A stretch of 52,241 nt of DNA. It comes from JAHJCW01 sp965369995 (GTDB taxonomy: Bacteria > Fidelibacterota > Marinisomatia > Marinisomatales > JAHJCW01). The stretch is from contig CBDURO010000010.1 in NCBI GenBank assembly GCA_965369995.1, forward strand, positions 1 to 52,241, given 5' to 3'. The notes below the pieces were generated by a model. It saw only the letters and a list, made by a program, of their open reading frames with translations, was not told where the DNA came from and did no database searches. The position numbers were made by a program, and so were the translations under genes. This document shows positions 23,966-32,987 of this stretch, in pieces (the first letter of the stretch is position 1; each line of letters opens with the position of its first letter).

Positions 23966-25417
23966 ATGAAAAACAAAATTTTAGGATTACTACCCACAGC
24001 ATTATGGAACAATTTTGCAAATCTCAGTGCCGTTCCTAGACCATCAAAAAAAGAAGCTAAAGCTATAAAATTTTTAAAGAATTTTGGTGAAAAACTTAAA
24101 CTTGAAACAATTGTTGATGAAGTTGGCAATGTCATCATTAAAAAACCAGCATTTAAAGGAATGGAAGACCGTACTACAATTGTCCTTCAAGGACATATTG
24201 ATATGGTTCCACAAAAGAATGCGGATGTTAAGCACGATTTTGAAAAAGACGGTATTGATATGTATGTTGATGGTGATTGGGTAAAAGCAAAAGGCACAAC
24301 ACTCGGAGCTGATAACGGTATCGGTGTTGCCGCTACAATGACGATTTTAGAATCAACCGATATTCCTCACCCTCCTATTGAAGCATTATTCACTGTTGAT
24401 GAAGAAACGGGAATGACTGGAGCACAGGGACTTAAAAGTGGCTTATTATCAGGTAAAATATTACTTAACCTCGATTCTGAAGAAGATAATGAGTTAACTA
24501 TCGGTTGTGCCGGTGGAATCGATATTACTTCTAATGGAACATATATTCAGGAAGCTACTCAAGGTAATCTTAAAGGATATAAAATTAGTATTAGTGGACT
24601 TGCCGGTGGACATTCCGGTATCCAAATTCATTTAGGCCGTGCAAATGCTAACAAATTGATGAACCGACTACTATTTAGCTTAACTAACGATTACGGAGTA
24701 AGGATTGCGTCCGTTGACGGTGGAAGTTTACGCAATGCAATCCCACGTGAATCATTTGCATCTATTGCGGTACCCGATGAGCATGTTGCAGAATTTGAGG
24801 AATATTTTTCCAATCTATCAGAGATATTTAAAAAGGAATACTCCAGCACTGATCCTGAATTAAGTATGGTTCTAGAAAAAACACAAAGTCCAAAAAATAT
24901 AGTTGAATTAGATTTCCAAAAAAGATTCCTCAATGCTATATATGCGTGTCCAAATGGAATTTATCGGTTAAGTCCTGATATGGAAGACTTGACTCAAACA
25001 TCCAATAATCTTGCCCGTGTAATACTAAAGGACGGAAAATATTCCACACAATGTTTAGCGCGAAGTGCCATTGAAACAGAGAAAATGGACATTGCCCAAG
25101 CAATTCAAAGCACTTTTACATTGGCAGATATTGATACTGAGTTATCAGGCGGGTACCCGGGTTGGATTCCCAAACCCGATGCTCCTATCGTAAAATTGAT
25201 GAGTGATATATATTTCGATATGTTTGGCGAACATGCTAAAGTTGCTGCTAGTCACGGAGGATTGGAATGTGGCATTATCGGTAAAAATTATCCGGATATG
25301 GAGATGATATCATTTGGACCAAATATTACTGGTCCACACTCACCCGATGAACAAGTTCAAATCAGTTCGGTTCAAAAATTCTGGTCTTTTTTATTAAAAG
25401 TACTAAAACAAATATAA
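23966..25417 (+). CDS. pepD: Aminoacyl-histidine dipeptidase PepD (M20)
   Basis: This 483-residue cytoplasmic zinc peptidase cleaves Xaa-His and other dipeptides. It begins with the family segment LWNNFANLSAVPRPSKKE. Metal ligands and catalytic residues follow M20C order: H77 and D79 in GHIDMVP, the ADNGIG aspartate, DEETGMTGA (catalytic and metal glutamates), and the aspartate in LDSEED. AGGHSG lies in the lid domain and SHGGLECGI near the C-terminus carries the last histidine. Length is typical. It is followed after four bases by the M1 peptidase gene, and the two probably act in sequence: exported M1 activity and intracellular dipeptide cleavage. Confidence 0.95.
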   Translation: MKNKILGLLPTALWNNFANLSAVPRPSKKEAKAIKFLKNFGEKLKLETIVDEVGNVIIKKPAFKGMEDRTTIVLQGHIDMVPQKNADVKHDFEKDGIDMYVDGDWVKAKGTTLGADNGIGVAATMTILESTDIPHPPIEALFTVDEETGMTGAQGLKSGLLSGKILLNLDSEEDNELTIGCAGGIDITSNGTYIQEATQGNLKGYKISISGLAGGHSGIQIHLGRANANKLMNRLLFSLTNDYGVRIASVDGGSLRNAIPRESFASIAVPDEHVAEFEEYFSNLSEIFKKEYSSTDPELSMVLEKTQSPKNIVELDFQKRFLNAIYACPNGIYRLSPDMEDLTQTSNNLARVILKDGKYSTQCLARSAIETEKMDIAQAIQSTFTLADIDTELSGGYPGWIPKPDAPIVKLMSDIYFDMFGEHAKVAASHGGLECGIIGKNYPDMEMISFGPNITGPHSPDEQVQISSVQKFWSFLLKVLKQI

Positions 25418-25421
25418 AAAT

Positions 25422-27293
25422 ATGCTGAAACACGCATTACCGCTGTTTTTCTTATTTCTAATCAGTTGCAATACAAATTTAACTAACCAATTAGTAATAA
25501 TAGATGCAGTAACCTCTCAGCCGATTGAAGGAGCATGGGTCTATTTACCAGACGAACAGATTGTACTAAGATCAGATATTAACGGTGCTGTTGACATTCA
25601 AAATGGATTTGATGTAGATAATATTGAGACCACTGCTAAAAATTATAAACCATTATCTGTTGAACTAAAGGAATTGAAAAATAAATATATTACATTACAA
25701 ATGGATTCATCCCGTGTAAATTCGGTTGAAGCCGAGTTTGATTTTACGCAAGCAGATACGTTGATTGGTTCTTACGGTAAATATCGCGCTAACAACGATT
25801 TATTATTTTACGATTTAGATGTAAAGATTGATATTGCTAACAAGTTCATTGAAGGTAGGAATATAATTCAATTCAAGATGCTTGAAGATGGTGATAGAAT
25901 ACAAATCGATCTTCATGATACATTAGCTGTAGATAAAATTCTGTTTGAGGATAATCAATTAACATTTAACCGCAAATTCAATTCAATCTTCATTGATTTT
26001 CCATTGATGCTAAGTAAAAATGACGTATATAAAATTGAATTTTATTATTCAGGATATCCGAGCGAAACCGGTCGCTTTGGCGGCATCGTTTTTAACGAAG
26101 ATTCTTTAGGTAACCCGTGGGTGTTCACTGCGTGTCAAGGTCCGGGAGCAAATGTATGGTGGCCTAATAAAGATCAACAATATGATGAACCTGATAGTAT
26201 GAACATCAGTGTTACCGTTCCAAGCAGTTTAATGGATATTTCTAATGGACATCTACTTTCCAAACAAGATTTAGGAAATGGTTGGACAAAATACAATTGG
26301 AAGATATCGTACCCTATAAATAATTACTGTGTGGCTCTCAACATCGGTAATTACGTTCATTTCTCTGATACTTACAGAGATTTTCCAATTGATTATTATG
26401 TGCAACCATATCATTTAGAAGCAGCTAAAAAGCATTTTAAGCAAGTTGTTCCAATGCTTGAGTGTTATGAAAAACATTTCGGTGATTATCCCTTTCCAAG
26501 GGACGGATATAAATTAATTGAAGTCCCTTACGCTGGGATGGAGCATCAGACAGCTGTTGCTTATGGTAATTTATTTCAGAACGGTTATCTTGGCAGAGAT
26601 TGGACCGGTGTTGGTATAAGCACCAAATTCGATTTTATAATAATTCATGAAAGCGGTCATGAATGGTTCGGTAATAGCATAACCGCGGCAGATGACTCCG
26701 ATGCTTGGATCCATGAAGGTTGGACTACCTACGCAGAGGCAGTATATGTGGAATGTCAATGGGGTTATGAAGATGCTTTGAAATATCTAAATGGATATAA
26801 AAATTTAGTATACAATCGCGAACCGATAATAGGACCGACTGCCGTAAATCATTGGCCAACTCGCGATATGTATTTTAAAGGTGCATTATTCCTAAACACG
26901 TTAAGAAGTATTATTGATGATGATGATCTTTGGTGGAAAATGGTATATGATTATTCACATCATTTTAGAGGACAAAATATTTATACAACCGATGTATTAA
27001 ATTATTTAAATAAATATTTTAATATGAATCTGATATCAATCTTTGAACAATATTTATTCTTTGCAGATTTGCCCATCCTTCAATTAAAGTATGAAGATAA
27101 CATAGTTTTTTACAAATGGCAGGCAAATGTTGATAATTTTGATATGCCGATCAAAGCAGGTTATGAAAGAAATTTCTATTTCATATATCCGACTAAAGAT
27201 TGGCAAAGTGAATTAATTGGTACTGATGATATCAGTGAATGGAAAATAGATACAGATAGGTTTTATGTAGACGTACATGTACTTTCTGACTAA
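25422..27293 (+). CDS. M1 family zinc aminopeptidase lipoprotein
   Basis: This 623-residue metallopeptidase has zinc ligands H409, H413 (HESGHEWFG) and E432 (WIHEGWTTYAE) with catalytic E410, at the correct 18-residue spacing. The exopeptidase motif reads YAGMEHQTA in place of GAMEN, a variant common in the bacterial LTA4-hydrolase-like branch. An N-terminal lipobox (LFLISC, Cys16) anchors it to a membrane. Residues 20-95 form a carboxypeptidase-regulatory-like beta domain (VIIDAVTSQPIEGAWVYL) not present in classical PepN. It is predicted to trim peptides in the periplasm. It is cotranscribed with pepD and followed by a hairpin terminator. Confidence 0.93.
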   Translation: MLKHALPLFFLFLISCNTNLTNQLVIIDAVTSQPIEGAWVYLPDEQIVLRSDINGAVDIQNGFDVDNIETTAKNYKPLSVELKELKNKYITLQMDSSRVNSVEAEFDFTQADTLIGSYGKYRANNDLLFYDLDVKIDIANKFIEGRNIIQFKMLEDGDRIQIDLHDTLAVDKILFEDNQLTFNRKFNSIFIDFPLMLSKNDVYKIEFYYSGYPSETGRFGGIVFNEDSLGNPWVFTACQGPGANVWWPNKDQQYDEPDSMNISVTVPSSLMDISNGHLLSKQDLGNGWTKYNWKISYPINNYCVALNIGNYVHFSDTYRDFPIDYYVQPYHLEAAKKHFKQVVPMLECYEKHFGDYPFPRDGYKLIEVPYAGMEHQTAVAYGNLFQNGYLGRDWTGVGISTKFDFIIIHESGHEWFGNSITAADDSDAWIHEGWTTYAEAVYVECQWGYEDALKYLNGYKNLVYNREPIIGPTAVNHWPTRDMYFKGALFLNTLRSIIDDDDLWWKMVYDYSHHFRGQNIYTTDVLNYLNKYFNMNLISIFEQYLFFADLPILQLKYEDNIVFYKWQANVDNFDMPIKAGYERNFYFIYPTKDWQSELIGTDDISEWKIDTDRFYVDVHVLSD

Positions 27294-27299
27294 AAATAA

Positions 27300-27325
27300 A
27301 AAGCCCCACTAATCAGTAGGGCTTT
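27300..27325. terminator. Bidirectional terminator between M1 peptidase and HAAS gene
   Basis: AAAGCCC (27300-27306) pairs with GGGCTTT (27319-27325), and ACT/AGT extends the stem inside across a C-A mismatch; the loop is AATC. A-rich and T-rich flanks make it usable in both directions between convergent genes. Confidence 0.82.
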
Positions 27326-27345
27326 CTTATTAATCAATATCAGTA

Positions 27346-28236
27346 TTATTCACTAACTAGTAATGCCTTAGCATATTTACCATGGATTTTACCCACAAAC
27401 TTAGCTAAGTGCATAGTAATGGTGAGCAATAGAAATCCAAATAGCGTCATCAATGGTAATAACCAATTTGGTAAATAATATTCAAAATTACCTGTTTGAA
27501 TAATCGGAAAATCCCAAATTACATGAACTAATGGAGCAAAAATATTTGCCATTGAACCTGTTATCATGACTATCATTACCGTAAAATAGATTATACCCAG
27601 TGGTAATTGAAGTATTAAGTACAAAATCCCTGTCCAAGTACTACGATCAGTTAACAGATTTTTGATTCTGTCCCATAATTTTACATTTTTATCTGTAAAT
27701 CGAGCACGTCTCGGCATTCTCTCTCCTAACAGGGCTTCAACTATACGCCCTTCAATAAAAGCGATTCCTCTAACAGAATAAAGGAAAACTATTATAATCG
27801 GTATTCCGATAATCAGAAATATCATTGACATTCCAATCGATATACCTGTTACTACCCAAGTGAAATATATAATTCCTGTAACCAGGGCAAATATCATATA
27901 TATTAATGAGCCCCAAGCTCCCGCATCGGCAAAAATACCAAAAAATCTTGATATAATAGATTTGTTACTTGAAACTTGTGGTCTTGCAAACGCAGGTTTT
28001 AAACGTTCTTCCATATCTCGATAAGCATTTGCCGTTTCGTCAGGTGTGCCGTATTTTTCGATAACATTTGCTAATATATCAGCTTCAACAACTTTATCAC
28101 TTTCTTCAAGTCCTTGATCGATGGCAGTTCTCAAATGTTCTTCAGCATCTGATAAAGCATCTTGAATAGTCGCACTATCACAACCATTCAATTCTTTTTT
28201 TAAAGAATCCAAATATTTATCTATACTATTGATCAT
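27346..28236 (-). CDS. HAAS-domain sensor/membrane protein (PadR partner)
   Basis: This 296-residue protein has an N-terminal HAAS helical domain (SIDKYLDSLKKELNGCDSATIQDALSDAEEHLRTA, about 4-80, with EKYGTPDETANAYR) followed by four to six membrane helices (about 110-285). HAAS proteins typically accompany a PadR regulator and are thought to act in a signalling partnership, perhaps as an anti-regulator at the membrane. Here the gene overlaps padR by 11 bases, so coupling is tight. The N-domain is acidic. The ligand or stress it senses is unknown. Confidence 0.87.
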   Translation of the reverse strand: MINSIDKYLDSLKKELNGCDSATIQDALSDAEEHLRTAIDQGLEESDKVVEADILANVIEKYGTPDETANAYRDMEERLKPAFARPQVSSNKSIISRFFGIFADAGAWGSLIYMIFALVTGIIYFTWVVTGISIGMSMIFLIIGIPIIIVFLYSVRGIAFIEGRIVEALLGERMPRRARFTDKNVKLWDRIKNLLTDRSTWTGILYLILQLPLGIIYFTVMIVMITGSMANIFAPLVHVIWDFPIIQTGNFEYYLPNWLLPLMTLFGFLLLTITMHLAKFVGKIHGKYAKALLVSE

Positions 28237-28597
28237 TTTTCCCTCCTTCTAGTATTGATTCAACAAATAATTTTGTCTGCTCCCATATATCAGTCCAGCG
28301 TAAAAGTGTATCTTTTCCTGTTTCGGTTATTTGATAATATTTTCTTGGGGGACCGGAAACCGATGGCTCAACCAGACTTTGTAATAACCCACTATTTTCT
28401 AAAGACCTCAATACAGGATATAAAGCACCTTGTTTGATCATAGGTATTTCATCTCTGCCTTCCTCCAAATGTTTTGCAATTTGATATCCATACATTTGGT
28501 CAATGCTCTGATTCAATGTGGCTAACAAAACCAAAGCAGCTGTACCTGAATTAATTTCCTTTTGAAATTTCTTATCAGCAATATTTTCATTTTCCAT
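28226..28597 (-). CDS. PadR family transcriptional regulator
   Basis: This 123-residue winged-helix repressor has the PadR core: LATLNQSIDQMYGYQIAKHLEE, IKQGALYPVLRSLENSGLL and PPRKYYQITETGKDTLLRWTDIWEQ. The C-terminal helix mediates dimerisation. An N-terminal extension of about 18 residues precedes the first helix. It is the first gene of a two-gene operon with the HAAS protein. A dyad overlapping its predicted promoter (28650-28687) suggests that it represses itself, the usual PadR arrangement. The divergent lipoprotein gene 228 bases away may also be controlled. Confidence 0.93.
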   Translation of the reverse strand: MENENIADKKFQKEINSGTAALVLLATLNQSIDQMYGYQIAKHLEEGRDEIPMIKQGALYPVLRSLENSGLLQSLVEPSVSGPPRKYYQITETGKDTLLRWTDIWEQTKLFVESILEGGKNDQ

Positions 28598-28649
28598 AAT
28601 TATTTCTCTTTTAACAAATTATTAATAACTTTTTACTATTGTTAATTTA

Positions 28650-28687
28650 ATATTAGTACGCACTTTATACTATTGTCAAGTACTAAT
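28650..28687 (-). promoter_or_regulatory. padR promoter with overlapping operator dyad
   Basis: On the minus strand a -35 TTGACA (plus 28674-28679) and a -10 TAATAT (plus 28650-28655) are separated by 18 bases, about 50 bases before the padR ATG. A perfect 8-bp inverted repeat, ATTAGTAC (28652-28659) and GTACTAAT (28680-28687), covers both elements. TACTATTGT-type 12-mers occur as direct repeats at 28634-28645 and 28668-28679. This is the expected place for a PadR autorepression site. Confidence 0.5.
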
Positions 28688-28824
28688 TACTAATTTTATT
28701 TGTTTTAAATATTATATTTGGTCTATTATTGATAATTCAATACAGATATTTCGACATTCATTCATTATAAAACACTCTTTACGGAATCGAGCAATTAGCA
28801 AAATTTAAATAAGGAGTACTTAAT

Positions 28825-29517
28825 ATGAAGAAATTAATCAAACCTCTCGTCTTATCATCAATAGCCATAATACTTTTTTGTTGCACGCCATATTTCATAT
28901 CAAACAATTTTGAAATACAGACAGTAAATCACAAAGAAATAGCAATATTACCATTTGAGATGACGTACACCGGATTAATTCCGGATGAAATTAGCGAAGA
29001 AGACTTAATATTAGTTGAGGAAACGGAAAGTATAGCATTTATGACATCTTATTATAATGAAGTTTTACGGAGTACTAGAAGCGGAAAAAGGCCAATCCGT
29101 GTAAATATTCAACATTATAAAAATACATTGCAAATTTTAGATGATAATGGAATAAATATTTTTGATTCCTGGGATATGAAGGCAGAAGATATAGCAGAAA
29201 TTTTGCAGGTTGATGCAGTATTACGAGGTTATATTGAAAAAAATCAACTTATGCCGGACTTAGAATCATTTGGTATTGATGTAGGAATTCATATTATAAA
29301 TATTTTAACTGATAATGCCCTTTGGCCCTGGATTCCTTTCGATTTAACAAAATCTAAGGAAGTAAAAACCAATTATTCATTAGTTGATGGAAAAGATGGT
29401 ACTACATTGTGGTCAATCGCCTATGATATTGACGCTGATTGGAGAAACCCTGCTAACGAAATCATAGATGATGTGAATAGAAGATCAAGTAGAAAATTCC
29501 CTTATAGAATTAAATAA
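28825..29517 (+). CDS. Lipoprotein of unknown function (GNA1162-like fold possible)
   Basis: This 230-residue protein has a lipoprotein signal (ILFCC, modification near Cys20). After it comes KEIAILPFEMTYTGLIPDEISEED, then a helix and VRVNIQ-type strand, AEDIAEILQVDAVLRGYIEKN, and a C-terminal SLVDGKDGTTLWSI strand. That strand-helix order (IAILPF, LQVDAVLRG, DGTTLW) recalls the nucleotide-like fold shared by CsgG/GNA1162 lipoproteins, but I assign no function. TAAGGAG stands upstream of the ATG. It is divergent from padR and could be its target. It converges on the TonB receptor gene with only three bases between their stop codons and no terminator hairpin. Confidence 0.75.
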   Translation: MKKLIKPLVLSSIAIILFCCTPYFISNNFEIQTVNHKEIAILPFEMTYTGLIPDEISEEDLILVEETESIAFMTSYYNEVLRSTRSGKRPIRVNIQHYKNTLQILDDNGINIFDSWDMKAEDIAEILQVDAVLRGYIEKNQLMPDLESFGIDVGIHIINILTDNALWPWIPFDLTKSKEVKTNYSLVDGKDGTTLWSIAYDIDADWRNPANEIIDDVNRRSSRKFPYRIK

Positions 29518-29520
29518 AAT

Positions 29521-31992
29521 TTACTCAATATCAAAATCCCCCATACCTGAACCGTTCTCATTTTTTGAATGGTCCTGTTTACCATTGTAACGACTTTTGT
29601 CTTCCATACTCCCAAATTTGTATTCTAGATTTATTGAAAGCATTTGACTGTCCAACTTCCGGCTGCTTTCTTGAAAATAATTATCACCATATGTTTCGTA
29701 TTGAAATCCCATCGTGTTAAATATATCATTTAACCTTAATGCTACCGATAGACGATCATCTAATAATTTTTTCTTGACAGAAATACTTGTAAATGACATA
29801 GACTCAACCCTACCAATTGGAATATCTCTTGGAGATCGATAAAAACCCATTAACATTAATTCCAAAGTGGGAGAAAAATTCCAGGTAGCAGTGACTCTAC
29901 CCATAAATCCGGTTGAAGTTTTGTTATAATCCTCAAAAATATCAGATGCATTTATTTCATCAGCATATATATTCCCGTTCATCATTAGGCGTAATTTTTT
30001 TCCAATAGATCCTGAAAGAATTAGTTCTGTACCATAGGTTTTTTGTTCATCATAATTTTTATAAGTTGTTACGGAAATACCGTCATCCCCTACTTCCTTA
30101 TACCGACTAATTTTATCGGTAATCCGACGATAATAAGCACCTAATGATAAAGATAAACCACGTTTGTATTTGGAAAAATTCAATTCCATGACATCAATGT
30201 ACTCGGGCTTAAGAAACGGATTACCCATGCGCATATTCAATTGATCTAATTGAAATACTGCAGGATTCAACATTCGATATGATGGACGATTAATGCGGCG
30301 ACTATAACTCATTTGAATTTGAAATATTTGCGGCGGCCCAAATGAAATTGCCGCACTTGGATAAATACTGGTATATGATTCCTCAACATTTTCATCCGTG
30401 TCTTTCAATTCAGAAACAGTGTTTACAATTTCTGTACGAAGTCCTGCCTGAAATCCAATTTTTTCCTTTTGTGTAGAATATTGTACATAACCTGATTGGA
30501 TATTTTCGTCAAATATAAAATGGTTACTTAGGGTAGCGTCAATAATATAATCGTCTATGGTTGTATCAAAATCATAGGTAAAAAAGTCATTATCTATAAT
30601 ACGAAGTGTTCCTTTATACCCAACTTCCAATTTAGCGTCCTCACTAATTGGATGAATATAATCTACCTGTGCATTCGTCGTTCCGGTTAAGTTTTTAGTA
30701 TTTGTCTTTCCGGGAGCAGGATCAACGAGGTCCTCATAGCCAATTTGCGCTGTAGTTAATAGCATTTCTGTGCGATTTTCTTCTCCAGCGGAATGACGGA
30801 TGTCAACTGATAGCTTTTGTTTTGGGTCTCTAAATTTCCGATCATAAATAATAGCAAAATCAACATTTTCGCGATCATTATCTGAATCGGTAGTCCGATA
30901 ATATCGTACTAAAGAATCTACAGTTTCGTCGGTATAGACAACCCTATCGTGAATGCGATCTCGGTTGCTGTAAGAAGCGGTCAAACCAATGGAATTATCT
31001 TTATTTATAAAGTAATCAATTCCTGTTTTTAATAAAATATTATTTCCACCCCGCTCACCCTCGATATCTTGATCAATGATATAAGAATGGTCGGTTAGTT
31101 CCGTTTCACGATAATTTTCACCAAGCACACTACGGACATCATGACGTAAACCTACATTTGTAAATATATTCAATTTATCATTTCTATAATTGATTTGACC
31201 AGATCCATTATATGAACCAATACTTGTTCTGCCACTTTTAATATTTCCATTTAAACCTGCAAAACGATTTTCCTTCAAGATAATATTAATAATTCCCGCC
31301 ATACCCTCAGGATCATACTTTGCTGATGGATTAGTAACTACTTCAATATCTCTAATATTATCGGCTGGTATATTTTCCAACAGAGCTTCACTGTCACCAC
31401 TTGTCATAGTTGAGGGTTTGCCGTCGATTAGTACATTAACATTGCTGCTCCCGCGTAAACTAATATTTCCGTCTATATCAACATCTACTCCGGGGACTTG
31501 ACGGAGTACATCTAATGCGCTGCCACCGGATGATAAGGTATTCTGTTCAACATTAAAAATCTTTTTATCAATTGTTTGTACAAATAATGGTCTTTCTCCT
31601 TGTACTTCAACATCTTGAAAAGCTAAAGCAGACTGTACTAGCTTAATATTTCCCAAATCATGCTGTGTTAAGTTCTCACGCGGATTGAACATAACCGGAC
31701 CTTTCACTAACCGCACATATCCAATATATTCAATGGAAATTTTATATCGTCCCACTGGGATTTGAGATATATCAAATTTACCATCATCATTTGTTACGCC
31801 TCCGGTAACAATATCATTTGTCCGCAAACTTATTAATGATATAGAAGCATATAGTATTGGTTGGCTAGTGATTGAGTCAATGACTGTTCCTTGCAGAACA
31901 CCAATTTTTGGCATTTTATTCGGATTAAATTGTTGTGCAAAAACCGCACTAACTAAAAATATATATAAACTAAAAAAATACTTAAATCGCAT
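29521..31992 (-). CDS. TonB-dependent receptor, outer-membrane beta-barrel family
   Basis: This 823-residue outer-membrane receptor has a signal peptide (cleavage near VFAQQ), a carboxypeptidase-regulatory-like domain (about 30-120, VIDSITSQPILYASI), a plug domain (about 125-230; VPGVDVDIDGNISLRG, NVNVLIDGKPS, VVTNPSAKYDPEGMAGIINI) and a long barrel. Substrate is unknown. Unlike most barrels it does not end in an aromatic residue; about 30 polar residues follow the last strand (EYKFGSMEDKSRYNG to GMGDFDIE). No regulator or SusD partner sits beside it. Its stop is only three bases from that of the opposing lipoprotein gene. Confidence 0.92.
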   Translation of the reverse strand: MRFKYFFSLYIFLVSAVFAQQFNPNKMPKIGVLQGTVIDSITSQPILYASISLISLRTNDIVTGGVTNDDGKFDISQIPVGRYKISIEYIGYVRLVKGPVMFNPRENLTQHDLGNIKLVQSALAFQDVEVQGERPLFVQTIDKKIFNVEQNTLSSGGSALDVLRQVPGVDVDIDGNISLRGSSNVNVLIDGKPSTMTSGDSEALLENIPADNIRDIEVVTNPSAKYDPEGMAGIINIILKENRFAGLNGNIKSGRTSIGSYNGSGQINYRNDKLNIFTNVGLRHDVRSVLGENYRETELTDHSYIIDQDIEGERGGNNILLKTGIDYFINKDNSIGLTASYSNRDRIHDRVVYTDETVDSLVRYYRTTDSDNDRENVDFAIIYDRKFRDPKQKLSVDIRHSAGEENRTEMLLTTAQIGYEDLVDPAPGKTNTKNLTGTTNAQVDYIHPISEDAKLEVGYKGTLRIIDNDFFTYDFDTTIDDYIIDATLSNHFIFDENIQSGYVQYSTQKEKIGFQAGLRTEIVNTVSELKDTDENVEESYTSIYPSAAISFGPPQIFQIQMSYSRRINRPSYRMLNPAVFQLDQLNMRMGNPFLKPEYIDVMELNFSKYKRGLSLSLGAYYRRITDKISRYKEVGDDGISVTTYKNYDEQKTYGTELILSGSIGKKLRLMMNGNIYADEINASDIFEDYNKTSTGFMGRVTATWNFSPTLELMLMGFYRSPRDIPIGRVESMSFTSISVKKKLLDDRLSVALRLNDIFNTMGFQYETYGDNYFQESSRKLDSQMLSINLEYKFGSMEDKSRYNGKQDHSKNENGSGMGDFDIE

Positions 31993-32121
31993 TGATGTAT
32001 CCTTGAGCTATGTGTGATAATTCTTTTTTCATGTACAATATTGTTAGATAGTTCCAAATAGGTATTAGATACAGAAAAATGTAAAAGGTTAAAAATTAAA
32101 TTAAATAAATTATTAATTGCG

Positions 32122-32850
32122 TTACTTCATACCGTGTTCACGTTTAATATCCTTATACGCATTGTTAACGGCTACAAATTTCTCTTCGGCTAATTCTTGT
32201 AGTTCTTTACCAAGATGTATCACTTTGTCCGGATGATATTTTTTTGCCATCTTTCTGAAAGCTTTTTTCACTTCATCATTTGTTGCACTTGAATTGATCC
32301 CTAAAATCTGATAAGAAGATTTGGTATCTTTAACAAACATCGCTTTTATTGAAGCGAAATCACTCTCGTTAACATTTAAATAACGAGCAATGATTTGGAT
32401 TAGGTCTATTTCTTTAAAGTGAGTTTCACCATCCGCAGATGAAAGACCAAATAATAAATGTATTAGTTCCAACCTACTTGGATGATCCATCAATCTTTGG
32501 ATTTGCATGCATACTTGATGTAACGAGTAGTCTTGTTTTAGAATCTCTTTGTATATCAGTATATAATTATTTGCATCGTCCTTATTAAACTGATTGAGTA
32601 AAAATCGTTTGACGTAGTCGAGTTCTGAACGTAGTAATTTTTCATCAGCTTTCATTACTGATGCCAACAAAATCAGTAATGAAGCCATAAAATCTTTCGT
32701 ACTTGTTCGAGATAGTGTTGTTCTACCGTAGGATGTTCTTCGTTTAGGTTGATCAGACAGTGATGCAAACGCATAGCCAAGGATTGCACCAATAGGTCCA
32801 CCCATTGCCCATCCAAGACCACTCCATAATATTTTTTTTCCTAGAGCCAT
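32122..32850 (-). CDS. djlA: TerB/J-domain co-chaperone, DjlA-like
   Basis: This 242-residue protein has a Gly-rich N-terminal segment that may insert into the membrane (LWSGLGWAMGGPIGAILGYAFA), a TerB-like helical domain (about 50-165) and a C-terminal J domain (about 173-240) with the HPD motif in KKYHPDKVIHLG. The order matches DjlA, which stimulates DnaK at the membrane. Length is slightly less than E. coli DjlA. No Shine-Dalgarno sequence is clear before the ATG. It stands between the TonB receptor and the IMPDH-like gene on the same strand, with gaps of over 125 bases on both sides, so it is probably a single-gene unit. Confidence 0.9.
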   Translation of the reverse strand: MALGKKILWSGLGWAMGGPIGAILGYAFASLSDQPKRRTSYGRTTLSRTSTKDFMASLLILLASVMKADEKLLRSELDYVKRFLLNQFNKDDANNYILIYKEILKQDYSLHQVCMQIQRLMDHPSRLELIHLLFGLSSADGETHFKEIDLIQIIARYLNVNESDFASIKAMFVKDTKSSYQILGINSSATNDEVKKAFRKMAKKYHPDKVIHLGKELQELAEEKFVAVNNAYKDIKREHGMK

Positions 32851-32987
32851 TAGTTAATCACATTATAATTTTATTAGTAAAAAATAGTGTCGAAAATAAA
32901 TAGGAATTTCTCATTTGGAAAAGAATTATAAGAAATCGTTTTAAATTTAGAATTATTAATATAGAATAAAACTAATATTATATAGAA

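Noticed and set aside
25146..25178. GC-rich hairpin inside pepD
   Set aside because: It encodes GGYPGWIPKPDAP, a segment expected in PepD, so it is native coding sequence and not a repeat insertion.
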